DNA of 7,327 bases from JBIOHP01 sp044449065 (GTDB lineage: Bacteria > Bacteroidota > Ignavibacteria > UBA10030 > SZUA-254). Under the pieces are notes generated by a model. It was not told the DNA's origin. It worked only from the letters and a program-made list of their open reading frames with translations, and ran no database searches. Each line of letters starts with the position of its first letter. Positions within the stretch are counted from its first letter, which is position 1. The DNA is taken from NCBI GenBank assembly GCA_044449065.1, contig JBIOHP010000057.1, positions 1 to 7,327 on the forward strand, in the 5' to 3' direction. Positions 1 to 6,376 of the stretch are shown in pieces. The translations under genes and the position numbers were made by a program.

Positions 1-6
1 ACGCAA

Positions 7-57
7 CACATAGCACATAGCACGCAACAACCGATGCTACGTGCTACATGTTATGTG
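7..57. repeat. Imperfect inverted repeat with internal 7-base tandem units
   Basis: The left arm (7-24) and right arm (40-57) match as reverse complements at 15 of 18 positions, around a 15-base loop. The left arm holds two tandem copies of CATAGCA (9-15 and 16-22), and the octamer ACGCAACA occurs at both 1-8 and 22-29. The right half repeats GCTAC (36-40 and 44-47 region). The element ends 11 bases before the ymdB-like start, so it could form a hairpin in the leader, or act as a terminator for a gene beyond the left edge, although no T-run follows. Its low-complexity make-up suggests a dispersed intergenic repeat family, which is an inference since only one copy is visible. It may continue beyond the left edge. 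Confidence 0.6.
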
Positions 58-68
58 ATATATGATTT

Positions 69-854
69 ATGGTCAAAGTATTATTCATCGGCGACATAGT
101 CGGAACTCCGGGGTTTCAACTTGTTGAGACTGTCCTAAAAAATTATATCCAAAAATATAATATTGATTTTTGTATTGCTAATGGAGAAAATTTAATCGAT
201 GGAAAGGGCATTAACGAAGAGGGAGCCCACAAGTTATTTGGACTTGGCATACATGTTATCACAGGCGGGAACCATCTATGGGATAATTGGCATGCCCGTA
301 AACTTCTCGCCAGTAATCGAAATGTTCTTCGTCCGTTAAATTATCCATCCGACAATCCAGGCAATGGATTCGTCGTCTATGATTTAGGAGAAAAAGGTAA
401 AGTAGGAGTTTTGAATCTGCAAGGAAGAGTTTATATGCAACCGATCGATTGCCCATTCAAAAAAGCTGACTGGGCTATAGAAAAAATCCATCAGCAAACA
501 AATATCATTTTTATCGATATGCATGCTGAGGCTACTGCGGAAAAAATGGCTCTTGGATGGTATTTGGATGGAAGAATTAGTGCCTTGGTGGGTACACATA
601 CACACATTCAGACGTCCGATGCAAGGATACTTCCGCAGGGAACAGCATATATTACAGATGTTGGAATGACAGGTCCCTATGATTCAGTAATTGGATTAAA
701 AAAGGAAATTGCAATTCGTCGATTTATTCATCAAACTCCATATAAATATGAAATGGCATCATTCGATGTGAGACTTGCAGGTACATATCTGAAAGTTGAT
801 TCTGAAACGGGAAAAGCGATCGAATTCGAAAGCTTTATGTTCCCGGAATTTTAA
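69..854 (+). CDS. ymdB: YmdB-family metallophosphoesterase (TIGR00282 type), probable cyclic nucleotide phosphodiesterase
   Basis: Soluble cytoplasmic calcineurin-like phosphoesterase of 261 residues, the usual family length (about 255-265). Expected dinuclear metal and catalytic positions are all present: D9 in FIGDIVG, E40-N41 in the GENLIDGKG segment, N68-H69 in GGNHLWD, H152 in MHAEATAEK, and H177 and H179 in GTHTHIQTSD, followed by DVGMTGP (197-203). Bacillus YmdB and its Deinococcus relative hydrolyse 2',3'-cyclic nucleotides and other phosphodiesters; activity here is inferred from the conserved residues. The ATG at 69 fits the family N-terminus (M-x-V-L-F-I-G-D), but no Shine-Dalgarno precedes it. 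folD follows after 22 bases, so the two are probably cotranscribed. In many bacteria the gene follows rny (ribonuclease Y), which would lie left of the window; that cannot be seen here. Confidence 0.93.
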   Translation: MVKVLFIGDIVGTPGFQLVETVLKNYIQKYNIDFCIANGENLIDGKGINEEGAHKLFGLGIHVITGGNHLWDNWHARKLLASNRNVLRPLNYPSDNPGNGFVVYDLGEKGKVGVLNLQGRVYMQPIDCPFKKADWAIEKIHQQTNIIFIDMHAEATAEKMALGWYLDGRISALVGTHTHIQTSDARILPQGTAYITDVGMTGPYDSVIGLKKEIAIRRFIHQTPYKYEMASFDVRLAGTYLKVDSETGKAIEFESFMFPEF

Positions 855-867
855 TTTAACATCGTAA

Positions 868-873
868 AAGGAG
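868..873 (+). promoter_or_regulatory. Shine-Dalgarno sequence of folD
   Basis: AAGGAG lies three bases before the folD ATG, in the short gap after the ymdB stop. It fixes the start at 877 and is the clearest ribosome binding site in the window; most other genes here have none. Confidence 0.75.
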
Positions 874-876
874 AAC

Positions 877-1770
877 ATGAACGCCAAAATCATTGACGGG
901 AAAAAAATAGCGGCTGAAATAAAAGAACGTGTTCGTCTTGATACCGAAGACCTCAAAAGAAGATTACAGATTGTTCCGGGATTGGCATTTGTTCTCGTCG
1001 GTGAAAATCCAGCTTCCCAATCTTATGTTAGAATGAAAGGCAAAGCATGTGAAGAGATGGGGTTTTATTCAATCACTGAACGATTTTCGGAAACGGTTTC
1101 TGAAACCTTATTACTGGACCTAATAAAAAGCCTTAACGAAAACCCAATGGTTCACGGAATTCTTATTCAACTCCCCCTACCCAGGCATATTAATGAACAT
1201 CGTGTATTACTTGCCATCGATTATCGAAAAGATGTGGACGGATTCCACCCTATAAATGTAGGTAGATTAATTATCGGCCAGCCCTGCCTCAAACCATGTA
1301 CACCCCTTGGAATTCAGGAATTATTGATCCGTAGCGGCAATGATCCAGCTGGCAAGCATGTTGTCGTCCTTGGAAGAAGCAATATCGTCGGCAAACCGAT
1401 TGCGAATATACTACTTCAGAAACAGCATGGAGCAAACGCCGTTGTAACCATTGCCCACACAGGTGCAGCTAATATTTCAACCTACACTCGACAAGCAGAC
1501 ATTCTGATTGCGGCAATGGGAAAAGCAGAGTGTATCACCGCCGATATGGTAAAAGAAGGTGTTGTGGTTATCGATGTAGGCACAAATCGTATTTCGGATC
1601 CATCTTCAAAAACCGGCTACAAACTCACCGGTGATGTCCACTTCGAATCCGTAATCCAAAAAGCAAAGGCGATTACCCCCGTTCCGGGAGGCGTCGGCCC
1701 GATGACTATCGCCATGCTTATGCATAACACGCTTGAGGCCGCGATAGGGAATGTTTATTCGAAATTGTAA
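877..1770 (+). CDS. folD: Bifunctional methylene-THF dehydrogenase / methenyl-THF cyclohydrolase FolD
   Basis: Cytoplasmic one-carbon enzyme that oxidises 5,10-methylene-THF with NADP+ and hydrolyses the methenyl product to 10-formyl-THF, used for purine synthesis and for formylating initiator Met-tRNA. It has 297 residues, a normal length. The N-terminal catalytic domain carries Y50 and K54 (YVRMKGKACEE), Q98 (ILIQLPLP) and D121 (KDVDGFHP), at the same numbers as the E. coli catalytic residues. The Rossmann domain has the dinucleotide loop GRSNIVGKP (166-174), a VIDVGTNR strand (231-238) and the C-terminal signature TPVPGGVGPMT (267-277). A strong Shine-Dalgarno supports the ATG. It follows the ymdB-like gene closely. 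Its product is the formyl donor for Fmt encoded on the opposite strand of this window. Nothing appears broken or unusual. Confidence 0.98.
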   Translation: MNAKIIDGKKIAAEIKERVRLDTEDLKRRLQIVPGLAFVLVGENPASQSYVRMKGKACEEMGFYSITERFSETVSETLLLDLIKSLNENPMVHGILIQLPLPRHINEHRVLLAIDYRKDVDGFHPINVGRLIIGQPCLKPCTPLGIQELLIRSGNDPAGKHVVVLGRSNIVGKPIANILLQKQHGANAVVTIAHTGAANISTYTRQADILIAAMGKAECITADMVKEGVVVIDVGTNRISDPSSKTGYKLTGDVHFESVIQKAKAITPVPGGVGPMTIAMLMHNTLEAAIGNVYSKL

Positions 1771-1784
1771 TACGTTGATCACTG

Positions 1785-1808
1785 TTCATGAAAATCAATT
1801 TTCGTGGA
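1785..1808 (+). other. Hairpin-forming sequence just after folD
   Basis: Bases 1785-1795 can pair with 1798-1808 (the core CATGAAAAT against ATTTTCGTG has one G-T pair and the extension adds another); the innermost pairs would open to form a loop. A run of five T begins 14 bases after the stem (1823-1827), too far for a standard intrinsic terminator. The segment overlaps the putative start of the DUF190 remnant, so it may be chance. A weak folD terminator or attenuator is possible. Confidence 0.25.
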
Positions 1809-2008
1809 TATATACTTAATCGTTTTTCTTGGTAGCAAATATATTGCACTTATTCAAAGATTTCCCCATCGGTGTGAAAATTGTTGATACTGAGGGAAAA
1901 ATTGAAAATTTTCGTAAAACCATTGATGAATTATTTGAAGCAACAGAGTGTGGAGGTATGGTGAATATCGAGTATGTTGAGATAACCAAGTATATCCATG
2001 AGACCTAA
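1788..2008 (+). pseudogene. Internally deleted remnant of a DUF190 protein gene
   Basis: An open frame at 1820-2008 (first usable start TTG 1829, 59 codons) reads as the C-terminal half of a DUF190 (PF02641) protein: ILHLFKDFPIGVKIVDTEGK, then a helix with KTIDELFEA, then CGGMV, IEYVEI and TKY near the stop. The family pattern recalled for this part is L-P-I-x-x-x-I-V-D-x-E-x-K-I-x-x-F, then C-G-G-hydrophobic-V-x-I-E. Complete members have about 105-115 residues, but only 58 bases separate this frame from the folD stop, so the N-terminal half cannot fit. In another frame, ATG 1788 gives a 15-residue peptide beginning MKINFRGYILNRF, loosely like a DUF190 N-terminus. An internal loss of about 40 codons with a frame change would explain both. 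The C-terminal frame is undamaged and overlaps the next gene by 11 bases, which suggests a recent loss or a short functional form. DUF190 genes often sit beside crcB fluoride channels; none is seen here. Confidence 0.72.
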
Positions 2009-2831
2009 ATTTTTTACTACATTATTTATTTACACAATCTTCTTCTTTGCACTCGCATCAAGTTTCCCAACCAAACTTTTAGGTCAAAATAATTTAAAAG
2101 AATACACAGTCGGAGAAACATTAATATCAGATGCAAGAACGGTACTATCAGATGGTAAAGCGATTGTTCTCTCCCCTCTTCATTTTAGTGATAATGAATG
2201 GATAACAACCGGAGCAGTAATCGGGGGTACGATTCTGCTTATGACTACCGATGAAAACGCGCGAAACCTTGCCTTGCGTAATCAATCAAATTTTAACGAT
2301 GCCGTTTCTCAAGTGGGTAATGCATACGGGAATGCACTCTACATCGCCCCCATAACTGTAACGATATATATGGGCGGATTATTATTAAAAAATGAGGAAG
2401 TACGCGAAACAGGATTACATCTTGTTGAAGCGCTTGGATTTGCAGGCGCGGCGACAAGCATTGGCAAGATCCTATTGGGCAGAAGCAGACCTTACACCGA
2501 AGATGGTCCACATAAATTCCGACCAATAACGACTGCGACAGAATATACTTCATTGCCGTCGGGTCATTCTACCGTTGCCTTTGCTGTATCATCAGTTCTC
2601 TCTGAAAAAATTAAAAATCCTTATGCCACCGTTGGATTATACTCGCTCGCCTCAATTACTGCACTCTCGCGAGTCTATAATGATCAACATTGGCTGTCTG
2701 ATACATTTCTTGGTGCTGTGGTGGGAACATTTATGGGGGTGACGGTTTCACATCTTCATGAACATTCAAGCGATCAGTCAGTATCAATCTATCCTCTTCC
2801 CTACGGTTTACGCGCAGAAATAACTTTTTAA
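1998..2831 (+). CDS. Exported PAP2-superfamily phosphatase (lipid phosphatase-like)
   Basis: 277 residues with all three PAP2 motifs: K157-x6-R164-P165 (KILLGRSRP), P187-S-G-H190-S (PSGHS) and S224-R225-x5-H231-x3-D235. H190 and H231 are the expected catalytic histidines. The N-terminus (1-21) is a hydrophobic signal or anchor after R2 and K4. Further hydrophobic stretches lie near 70-83, 112-130, 141-160, 208-223 and 236-252, so the active site should face the periplasm. Family members dephosphorylate undecaprenyl pyrophosphate, phosphatidate, PGP or lipid A; the substrate here cannot be told. An in-frame stop at 1983-1985 makes ATG 1998 the earliest ATG start. There is no Shine-Dalgarno, and translation may be coupled to the overlapping DUF190 remnant. 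The MFS gene follows after 22 bases. Confidence 0.9.
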   Translation: MRPKFFTTLFIYTIFFFALASSFPTKLLGQNNLKEYTVGETLISDARTVLSDGKAIVLSPLHFSDNEWITTGAVIGGTILLMTTDENARNLALRNQSNFNDAVSQVGNAYGNALYIAPITVTIYMGGLLLKNEEVRETGLHLVEALGFAGAATSIGKILLGRSRPYTEDGPHKFRPITTATEYTSLPSGHSTVAFAVSSVLSEKIKNPYATVGLYSLASITALSRVYNDQHWLSDTFLGAVVGTFMGVTVSHLHEHSSDQSVSIYPLPYGLRAEITF

Positions 2832-2855
2832 CAGGATTAGAAATATTGACAGGAT
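2831..2855 (+). repeat. Two direct copies of ACAGGAT in the PAP2-MFS gap
   Basis: ACAGGAT occurs at 2831-2837 and again at 2849-2855, offset by 18 bases. The second copy runs into the MFS ATG at 2854. ACAGGAT-containing tandem tracts are a common intergenic motif in several bacterial genomes, so this may be a decayed repeat; two copies alone could also be chance. The AGGA of the first copy lies 17 bases before the start codon, too far for a normal ribosome binding site. Confidence 0.35.
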
Positions 2856-4038
2856 GAGCATTCCGAAATCAATTAAGCGATGGTTAACCAAGGTCGTGTT
2901 CGGAATAGGACTTACAAGTTTATTATCGGATCTGAGTCACGAAGCGGCCACCTCCATCCTGCCGATGTTTCTTGCAACGATGGGAACGGCTCCGGCCGCA
3001 TTAGGCATAATCGAGGGTGCATCAGACGCGATATCAAGTTTTTCAAAACTTGCTTCGGGCTGGTATAGCGACAGATTACGAAAACGAAAACCGATAGCAG
3101 TGGTTGGCTACGCCTTGACCGCAGTTGGAACTGGCTCGTTCTCATTCGCGCTCAATTGGTTCTTCGTTTTGGGAAGCAGAACGACTGCATGGTTTGGAAG
3201 AGGGATTCGCGGTCCTATTCGAGATGCAATTTTAACCGACGCCATCCCTACCGATGCACGCGGGAAGGCATTTGGGTTTGATAGAGCCATGGATACCCTC
3301 GGAGCCGTTTTGGGTCCAATCACCGCGTTATGGTTAATCACCTTTTCTTCTTTTCGGACAATTTTCCTTTTGACCCTTATACCGGGTATGCTGGCAACGC
3401 TTTCTTTTGCATTCCTGGTCAGAGAGCAACCTAGAACGATTGACCATGCATCGAATCGTTTCCACTTTAGTTTAAAAGAATTACCACTAAATTTTAAAAA
3501 ATTCTTATTGGCAGTAGCTGTCTTCGGCATGGGAGATTTTTCCCATACCTTGCTTATCTTACGGGCATCTCAAATATTTTCAGGAGATAGCGTACAAAAT
3601 GCCAGTGCAATAGCGGTTTCACTTTATATTGTACACAACATCGTTTATGCGGTGATTTCATATCCGGCGGGAGTACTGGGGGATCGATTTGGAAAACGGT
3701 TTATTCTCGTTCTCGGATATAGCTTGGCTATCCTAATGTGTATTGGATTTCTTTTACCAATAACTCATTATTGGTATTTAGCGATTCTGTTTGTAATTGC
3801 TGGAATGTATATTGCAATTGAAGATTCCCTCGAAAGAGCGATTGCGGCGGACCTGATTCCATCACATCTACGAGGTACTGGTTTCGGTATACTTGCAACA
3901 GTGAACGGTTTAGGCGATTTTATCTCGAGTGTCATAGTGGGACTTCTCTGGACGAACATTTCGTCAAATGCCGGATTTTTGTTCTCCGCAATATTATTTG
4001 CTGCAGGAACAATCCTTCTTTTCAGAGCACGATCATAA
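2854..4038 (+). CDS. Major facilitator superfamily transporter, substrate unknown
   Basis: 394-residue inner-membrane protein with the alternating hydrophobic segments expected of a 12-helix MFS carrier. The loop motif between helices 2 and 3 is present in the N-half (G69-WYSDRLRKRK79) and its repeat in the C-half (G273-VLGDRFGKR282). Other recognisable blocks are SDLSHEA (25-31) in helix 1, GRGIRGPIRDAILTDAIP (115-132), RGKAFGFDRAMDT (136-148) and EDSLERAIAADLIP (323-336) with LRGTGFG (339-345). These belong to a bacterial MFS_1 subgroup usually annotated only as a drug or metabolite exporter; I cannot name a substrate. The ATG at 2854 lacks a proper Shine-Dalgarno. Its closeness to the PAP2 gene suggests cotranscription. 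The stop is 11 bases from that of the converging mauE-like gene. Confidence 0.9.
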   Translation: MSIPKSIKRWLTKVVFGIGLTSLLSDLSHEAATSILPMFLATMGTAPAALGIIEGASDAISSFSKLASGWYSDRLRKRKPIAVVGYALTAVGTGSFSFALNWFFVLGSRTTAWFGRGIRGPIRDAILTDAIPTDARGKAFGFDRAMDTLGAVLGPITALWLITFSSFRTIFLLTLIPGMLATLSFAFLVREQPRTIDHASNRFHFSLKELPLNFKKFLLAVAVFGMGDFSHTLLILRASQIFSGDSVQNASAIAVSLYIVHNIVYAVISYPAGVLGDRFGKRFILVLGYSLAILMCIGFLLPITHYWYLAILFVIAGMYIAIEDSLERAIAADLIPSHLRGTGFGILATVNGLGDFISSVIVGLLWTNISSNAGFLFSAILFAAGTILLFRARS

Positions 4039-4049
4039 TCCGTTTACGA

Positions 4050-4502
4050 CTAAGACTTCCGGATATTTGATAGTGCGAATGCTGACGAAGGAAAAACTGT
4101 TAATTGAATTGAAAGGATTAAAAGACCTGCGTCCTCCAACAACTTGGCTAAACCGATTGGGGATGCGTGGGTTGATCCGAAACATCCGCAATCGATGTTG
4201 AGATTCCTCGCCAGAGCGAGAAAAATACCAACAATAAAAATCAGGAGGAGACTCGATAATATAACTGCTGAGGAACGGATACAAATACCGGCCATAATGA
4301 ATATTCCACAAATCAACTCCAACCATGGAAGTATGATGGCAAAAATATTCACAAGTCCAAACGGAATAATCTGATATCCTTCTACCGATACCGCGAATCC
4401 TTCCGGCAATGCAATCTTTTCAATGCTCGCGGCAACAAATACTAAACCCAAGATGAGGCGAGATCCTATCGTTAAATATTTATTTCCAAAAATACTTGCC
4501 AT
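4050..4502 (-). CDS. MauE/DoxX-family redox-associated membrane protein
   Basis: 150-residue, four-helix membrane protein. Hydrophobic segments lie near 11-27, 48-72, 77-98 and 119-137. Family features include R15 in helix 1 (SRLILGLVF), EKI (28-30), EGYQIIP (41-47), LPWLELICG (58-66) and the cysteine motif IDCGCFG (103-109) between helices 3 and 4. C65 and the C105-G-C107 pair are possible redox cysteines. MauE (PF07291) was named for a role in methylamine dehydrogenase maturation, but most bacterial homologues are found without that enzyme and are thought to take part in thiol-disulfide exchange across the membrane. No mau genes are present, so the gene name mauE would mislead. The start ATG overlaps the rhodanese stop as TAATG, implying coupled translation and joint function. 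Confidence 0.85.
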   Translation of the reverse strand: MASIFGNKYLTIGSRLILGLVFVAASIEKIALPEGFAVSVEGYQIIPFGLVNIFAIILPWLELICGIFIMAGICIRSSAVILSSLLLIFIVGIFLALARNLNIDCGCFGSTHASPIGLAKLLEDAGLLILSIQLTVFPSSAFALSNIRKS

Positions 4503-5206
4503 TATGGTTTTGTCTTGGTTCCCTCAAAAGGCATTTTCGCTTTTTCCCAACCATCCCAACCGTCGTCATAAAGATAGATATGTTTGAATTCCATCTTGTT
4601 CATAAAATCGGCCAATCCCCTGCCAAGATGACACTCAGGACCATTGCAGTAAATGACCACTAACGTATCCTGCGGTATATTCATAATTTCTTCAAAATGT
4701 TTATCAACATCGAGGTAAGGAATATTTCGTGATCCAATAATATGTCCCTCAGCAAATTCATCCGCCCCGCGGGCATCCAGAAACACTCCCCGGTGCTCGG
4801 CTAGTAATTTTCTGATCTGGTCTAAATTGACCACCGAATAGGCGATATTTTTCTTCGGAAATAGTTTGGACACCGAGTCAGGGTTTGCGAGAGCTTTCTT
4901 TTGCAGCGGGGCAAAAACTGGTATTTTTTTATTGGTTACACTATCTACAACAGTATCTGTTGCAACAGGAGGTTGTTTTGGAGATGGTTTGAGTTGGCCG
5001 AACAATTCGGAATCGGCAATAGTATGTTTCATTGGTGCAACCCGGATTAGGGGTATACCTTTGGATGAAAATGCGTTAAAAGAAAAACCTAATAAAAAAG
5101 ATAGAAAGAGGATACCAAGTATTTCCCTTAGCAGATTAGCGTTTTCCCCCGTTTTGATTCGTTGAGTGACCTTATTTGGTTCGTTATCTTCCATGCTTAC
5201 AAACAA
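4502..5206 (-). CDS. Membrane-anchored periplasmic rhodanese-domain protein
   Basis: 234 residues: a short charged N-terminus, one transmembrane helix (about 25-46), a polar, proline-containing linker (about 60-118) and a C-terminal single rhodanese domain (about 122-228). Positive charges before the helix suggest that the domain lies in the periplasm. Rhodanese landmarks are LDARGADEFAEGHIIGSRNIP (about 143-163, with D144, R146 and H155), the active-site loop VIYCNGPECHLGRG and the C-terminal YLYDDGWDGW (211-220). C187 holds the persulfide-carrying position; a second cysteine, C192, sits in the same loop and is not part of the basic family motif. The substrate is unknown, but sulfur transfer or thiol redox with the coupled MauE-like protein is likely. 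The start could be ATG 5206 or ATG 5194 (four residues shorter); neither has a clear Shine-Dalgarno. The 117-base gap upstream (5207-5323) holds no gene and presumably contains its promoter, though no box could be placed. Confidence 0.87.
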   Translation of the reverse strand: MFVSMEDNEPNKVTQRIKTGENANLLREILGILFLSFLLGFSFNAFSSKGIPLIRVAPMKHTIADSELFGQLKPSPKQPPVATDTVVDSVTNKKIPVFAPLQKKALANPDSVSKLFPKKNIAYSVVNLDQIRKLLAEHRGVFLDARGADEFAEGHIIGSRNIPYLDVDKHFEEIMNIPQDTLVVIYCNGPECHLGRGLADFMNKMEFKHIYLYDDGWDGWEKAKMPFEGTKTKP

Positions 5207-5323
5207 TATAATGGAAATTTGAGGAAAAGTAAATGAAACAAATCGGAAGAAACGTAATCCATCATCTTCATAATTGTTGAGCTACGGTCAGTCCATTTCA
5301 ACATTTGCAGATATTTGATGCAG

Positions 5324-6247
5324 TCAATCCAATCTCTCTCCCTCTTTAATCTTGTACCCTCTTAAAAATTCTGAGCTGTTCAGAATTTTTTTCCCTTCCT
5401 GCTGTAATTCAATAAGTTCAATCATCCCGTCACCTGTGGAGACATAAATGACAGAATCACTCTTAATGATTTCCCCGGTAGGATTGGAAGAATCGATGGA
5501 GACGACTCTGGACCGATAAACCTTTATTAAAATTTCCTTGTGGAAAGTATATGCACCAGGACGCGGGGATAAACCCCTGATAAAATTATGTATATCAATG
5601 GCACTTTTAGACCAATCAATTCTGCCGTGCTCCTTGAATATCTTTGGAGCGGGTGTTGCGAGAGCATCATCCTGTACGCTTCGGTGAACTTCTCCCCTTT
5701 CGATTACGGTAATAGTTTTGAGGACAACCGAAGCTCCAAGTTCTGCAAGCCGATTATGGACTTCACCGGCAGTTTCATCACTGCCGATCAGGAGGCGTTC
5801 TTGAATAATTATATTTCCCATATCGACCTTTTCCTCCAGGAAGAATGTGGTTACTCCCGTTTCTGATTCCCCATTAATAATAGCCCATTGAATAGGAGCT
5901 GCTCCTCGATATTTTGGCAGTAGCGATGCATGGAGGTTGAATGAGCCTATCGTAGGAATCTGAATAACCTCCGCGGGTAATATTCGAAATGCGATGACAA
6001 TAATGAGATCAGGGTGCAAATCAATAAGAGATCGAATGAAGAAGGGATCTTTTAAACGTTCGGGCTGGAACAGCGGTATTCGATGGTCGAGAGCAAATTT
6101 TTTAATTGGAGAAAAATAAATCTTTTGTCCACGGCCTGCATGTTTATCGGGACCCGTAACAATACTTATAGGAGCGTATCCGTTTTCAACTAGAATGTTA
6201 AGTGTGGGTAATCCAAATTCCGCCGTTCCCATGAATACAATTTTCAT
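5324..6247 (-). CDS. fmt: Methionyl-tRNA formyltransferase
   Basis: Cytoplasmic enzyme that transfers the formyl group of 10-formyl-THF to initiator Met-tRNA. 307 residues, close to the usual 305-315. The N-terminal formyltransferase domain begins MKIVFMGTAEFG and contains GPDKHAGRGQK (32-42), VIAFRILP (84-91), FNLHASLLPKYRGAAPIQWA (103-122) and VDMGN (141-145). N104, H106 and D142 are the catalytic triad. The C-terminal tRNA-binding domain follows from about 205, including GRIDW (208-212) and NFIRGLSPRPGAYT (221-234). The variant AFRILP is one I associate with Bacteroidetes/Chlorobi relatives. Its ATG overlaps the stop of an upstream small ORF as ATGA, and def lies beyond that, giving the common def-fmt arrangement. 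No Shine-Dalgarno is seen, so translation may depend on coupling to upstream reading. No terminator is evident after its stop. Confidence 0.98.
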   Translation of the reverse strand: MKIVFMGTAEFGLPTLNILVENGYAPISIVTGPDKHAGRGQKIYFSPIKKFALDHRIPLFQPERLKDPFFIRSLIDLHPDLIIVIAFRILPAEVIQIPTIGSFNLHASLLPKYRGAAPIQWAIINGESETGVTTFFLEEKVDMGNIIIQERLLIGSDETAGEVHNRLAELGASVVLKTITVIERGEVHRSVQDDALATPAPKIFKEHGRIDWSKSAIDIHNFIRGLSPRPGAYTFHKEILIKVYRSRVVSIDSSNPTGEIIKSDSVIYVSTGDGMIELIELQQEGKKILNSSEFLRGYKIKEGERLD

Positions 6248-6372
6248 CGATCAGTATAATTATTCAAACTTAATGACCAGATATCCGCAACTGATTTTAA
6301 GAATTTGAAGGTGAAGGACGGTTGATTGGTATGAAATTTCCGGTCGCTCATCACTATTATTCTGAATAACAT
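6244..6372 (-). CDS. Candidate small ORF filling the def-fmt gap
   Basis: An unbroken frame runs from ATG 6372, four bases after the def stop, to a TGA at 6246-6244 that overlaps the fmt ATG as ATGA. It encodes 42 residues, or 35 if the inner ATG at 6351 is used. The product starts with a short hydrophobic run (MLFRIIV), then SDRKFHTNQPSF, TFKFLKSVADIW and a polar end (NNYTDR). I recognise no family, no clear transmembrane helix and no metal-binding pattern. Neither start has a good Shine-Dalgarno. The exact fit between two stop/start junctions is the main evidence; a frame this short can be open by chance. It could be a real small protein, a leader that couples fmt translation to def, or non-coding spacer. 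Confidence 0.35.
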   Translation of the reverse strand: MLFRIIVMSDRKFHTNQPSFTFKFLKSVADIWSLSLNNYTDR

Positions 6373-6376
6373 CCAA

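Noticed and set aside
1952..1963. GGAGGT followed by ATG/GTG as an internal translation start
   Set aside because: It is simply the Gly-Gly-Met-Val codons of the conserved DUF190 CGGMV motif and leads no separate gene; it is also too far from the PAP2 start to serve it.
2293..2553. Minus-strand frame opposite the PAP2 gene
   Set aside because: It is antisense to the conserved PAP2 core, has no conserved motif and no upstream signals.
3108..3530. 140-codon open frame on the minus strand inside the MFS gene
   Set aside because: It lies wholly antisense to a clearly conserved MFS coding region, and its translation shows no recognisable domain or hydrophobic pattern. It is a shadow of the MFS frame.
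3968..4374. Plus-strand frames running past the MFS stop into the mauE-like region
   Set aside because: They overlap the MFS end and then the antisense of the well-supported MauE/DoxX gene; the translations are low-complexity and unlike any family.
4866..5165. 99-codon plus-strand frame opposite the rhodanese gene
   Set aside because: It is antisense to the linker and N-terminus of the rhodanese protein, has no ribosome binding site and no family resemblance.
5195..5323. Promoter for the rhodanese-mauE unit in the 117-base gap
   Set aside because: Near-matches such as TACGTTTC and TATTGTTTG occur on the minus strand, but none has a TTG at the right distance, so no site can be called.
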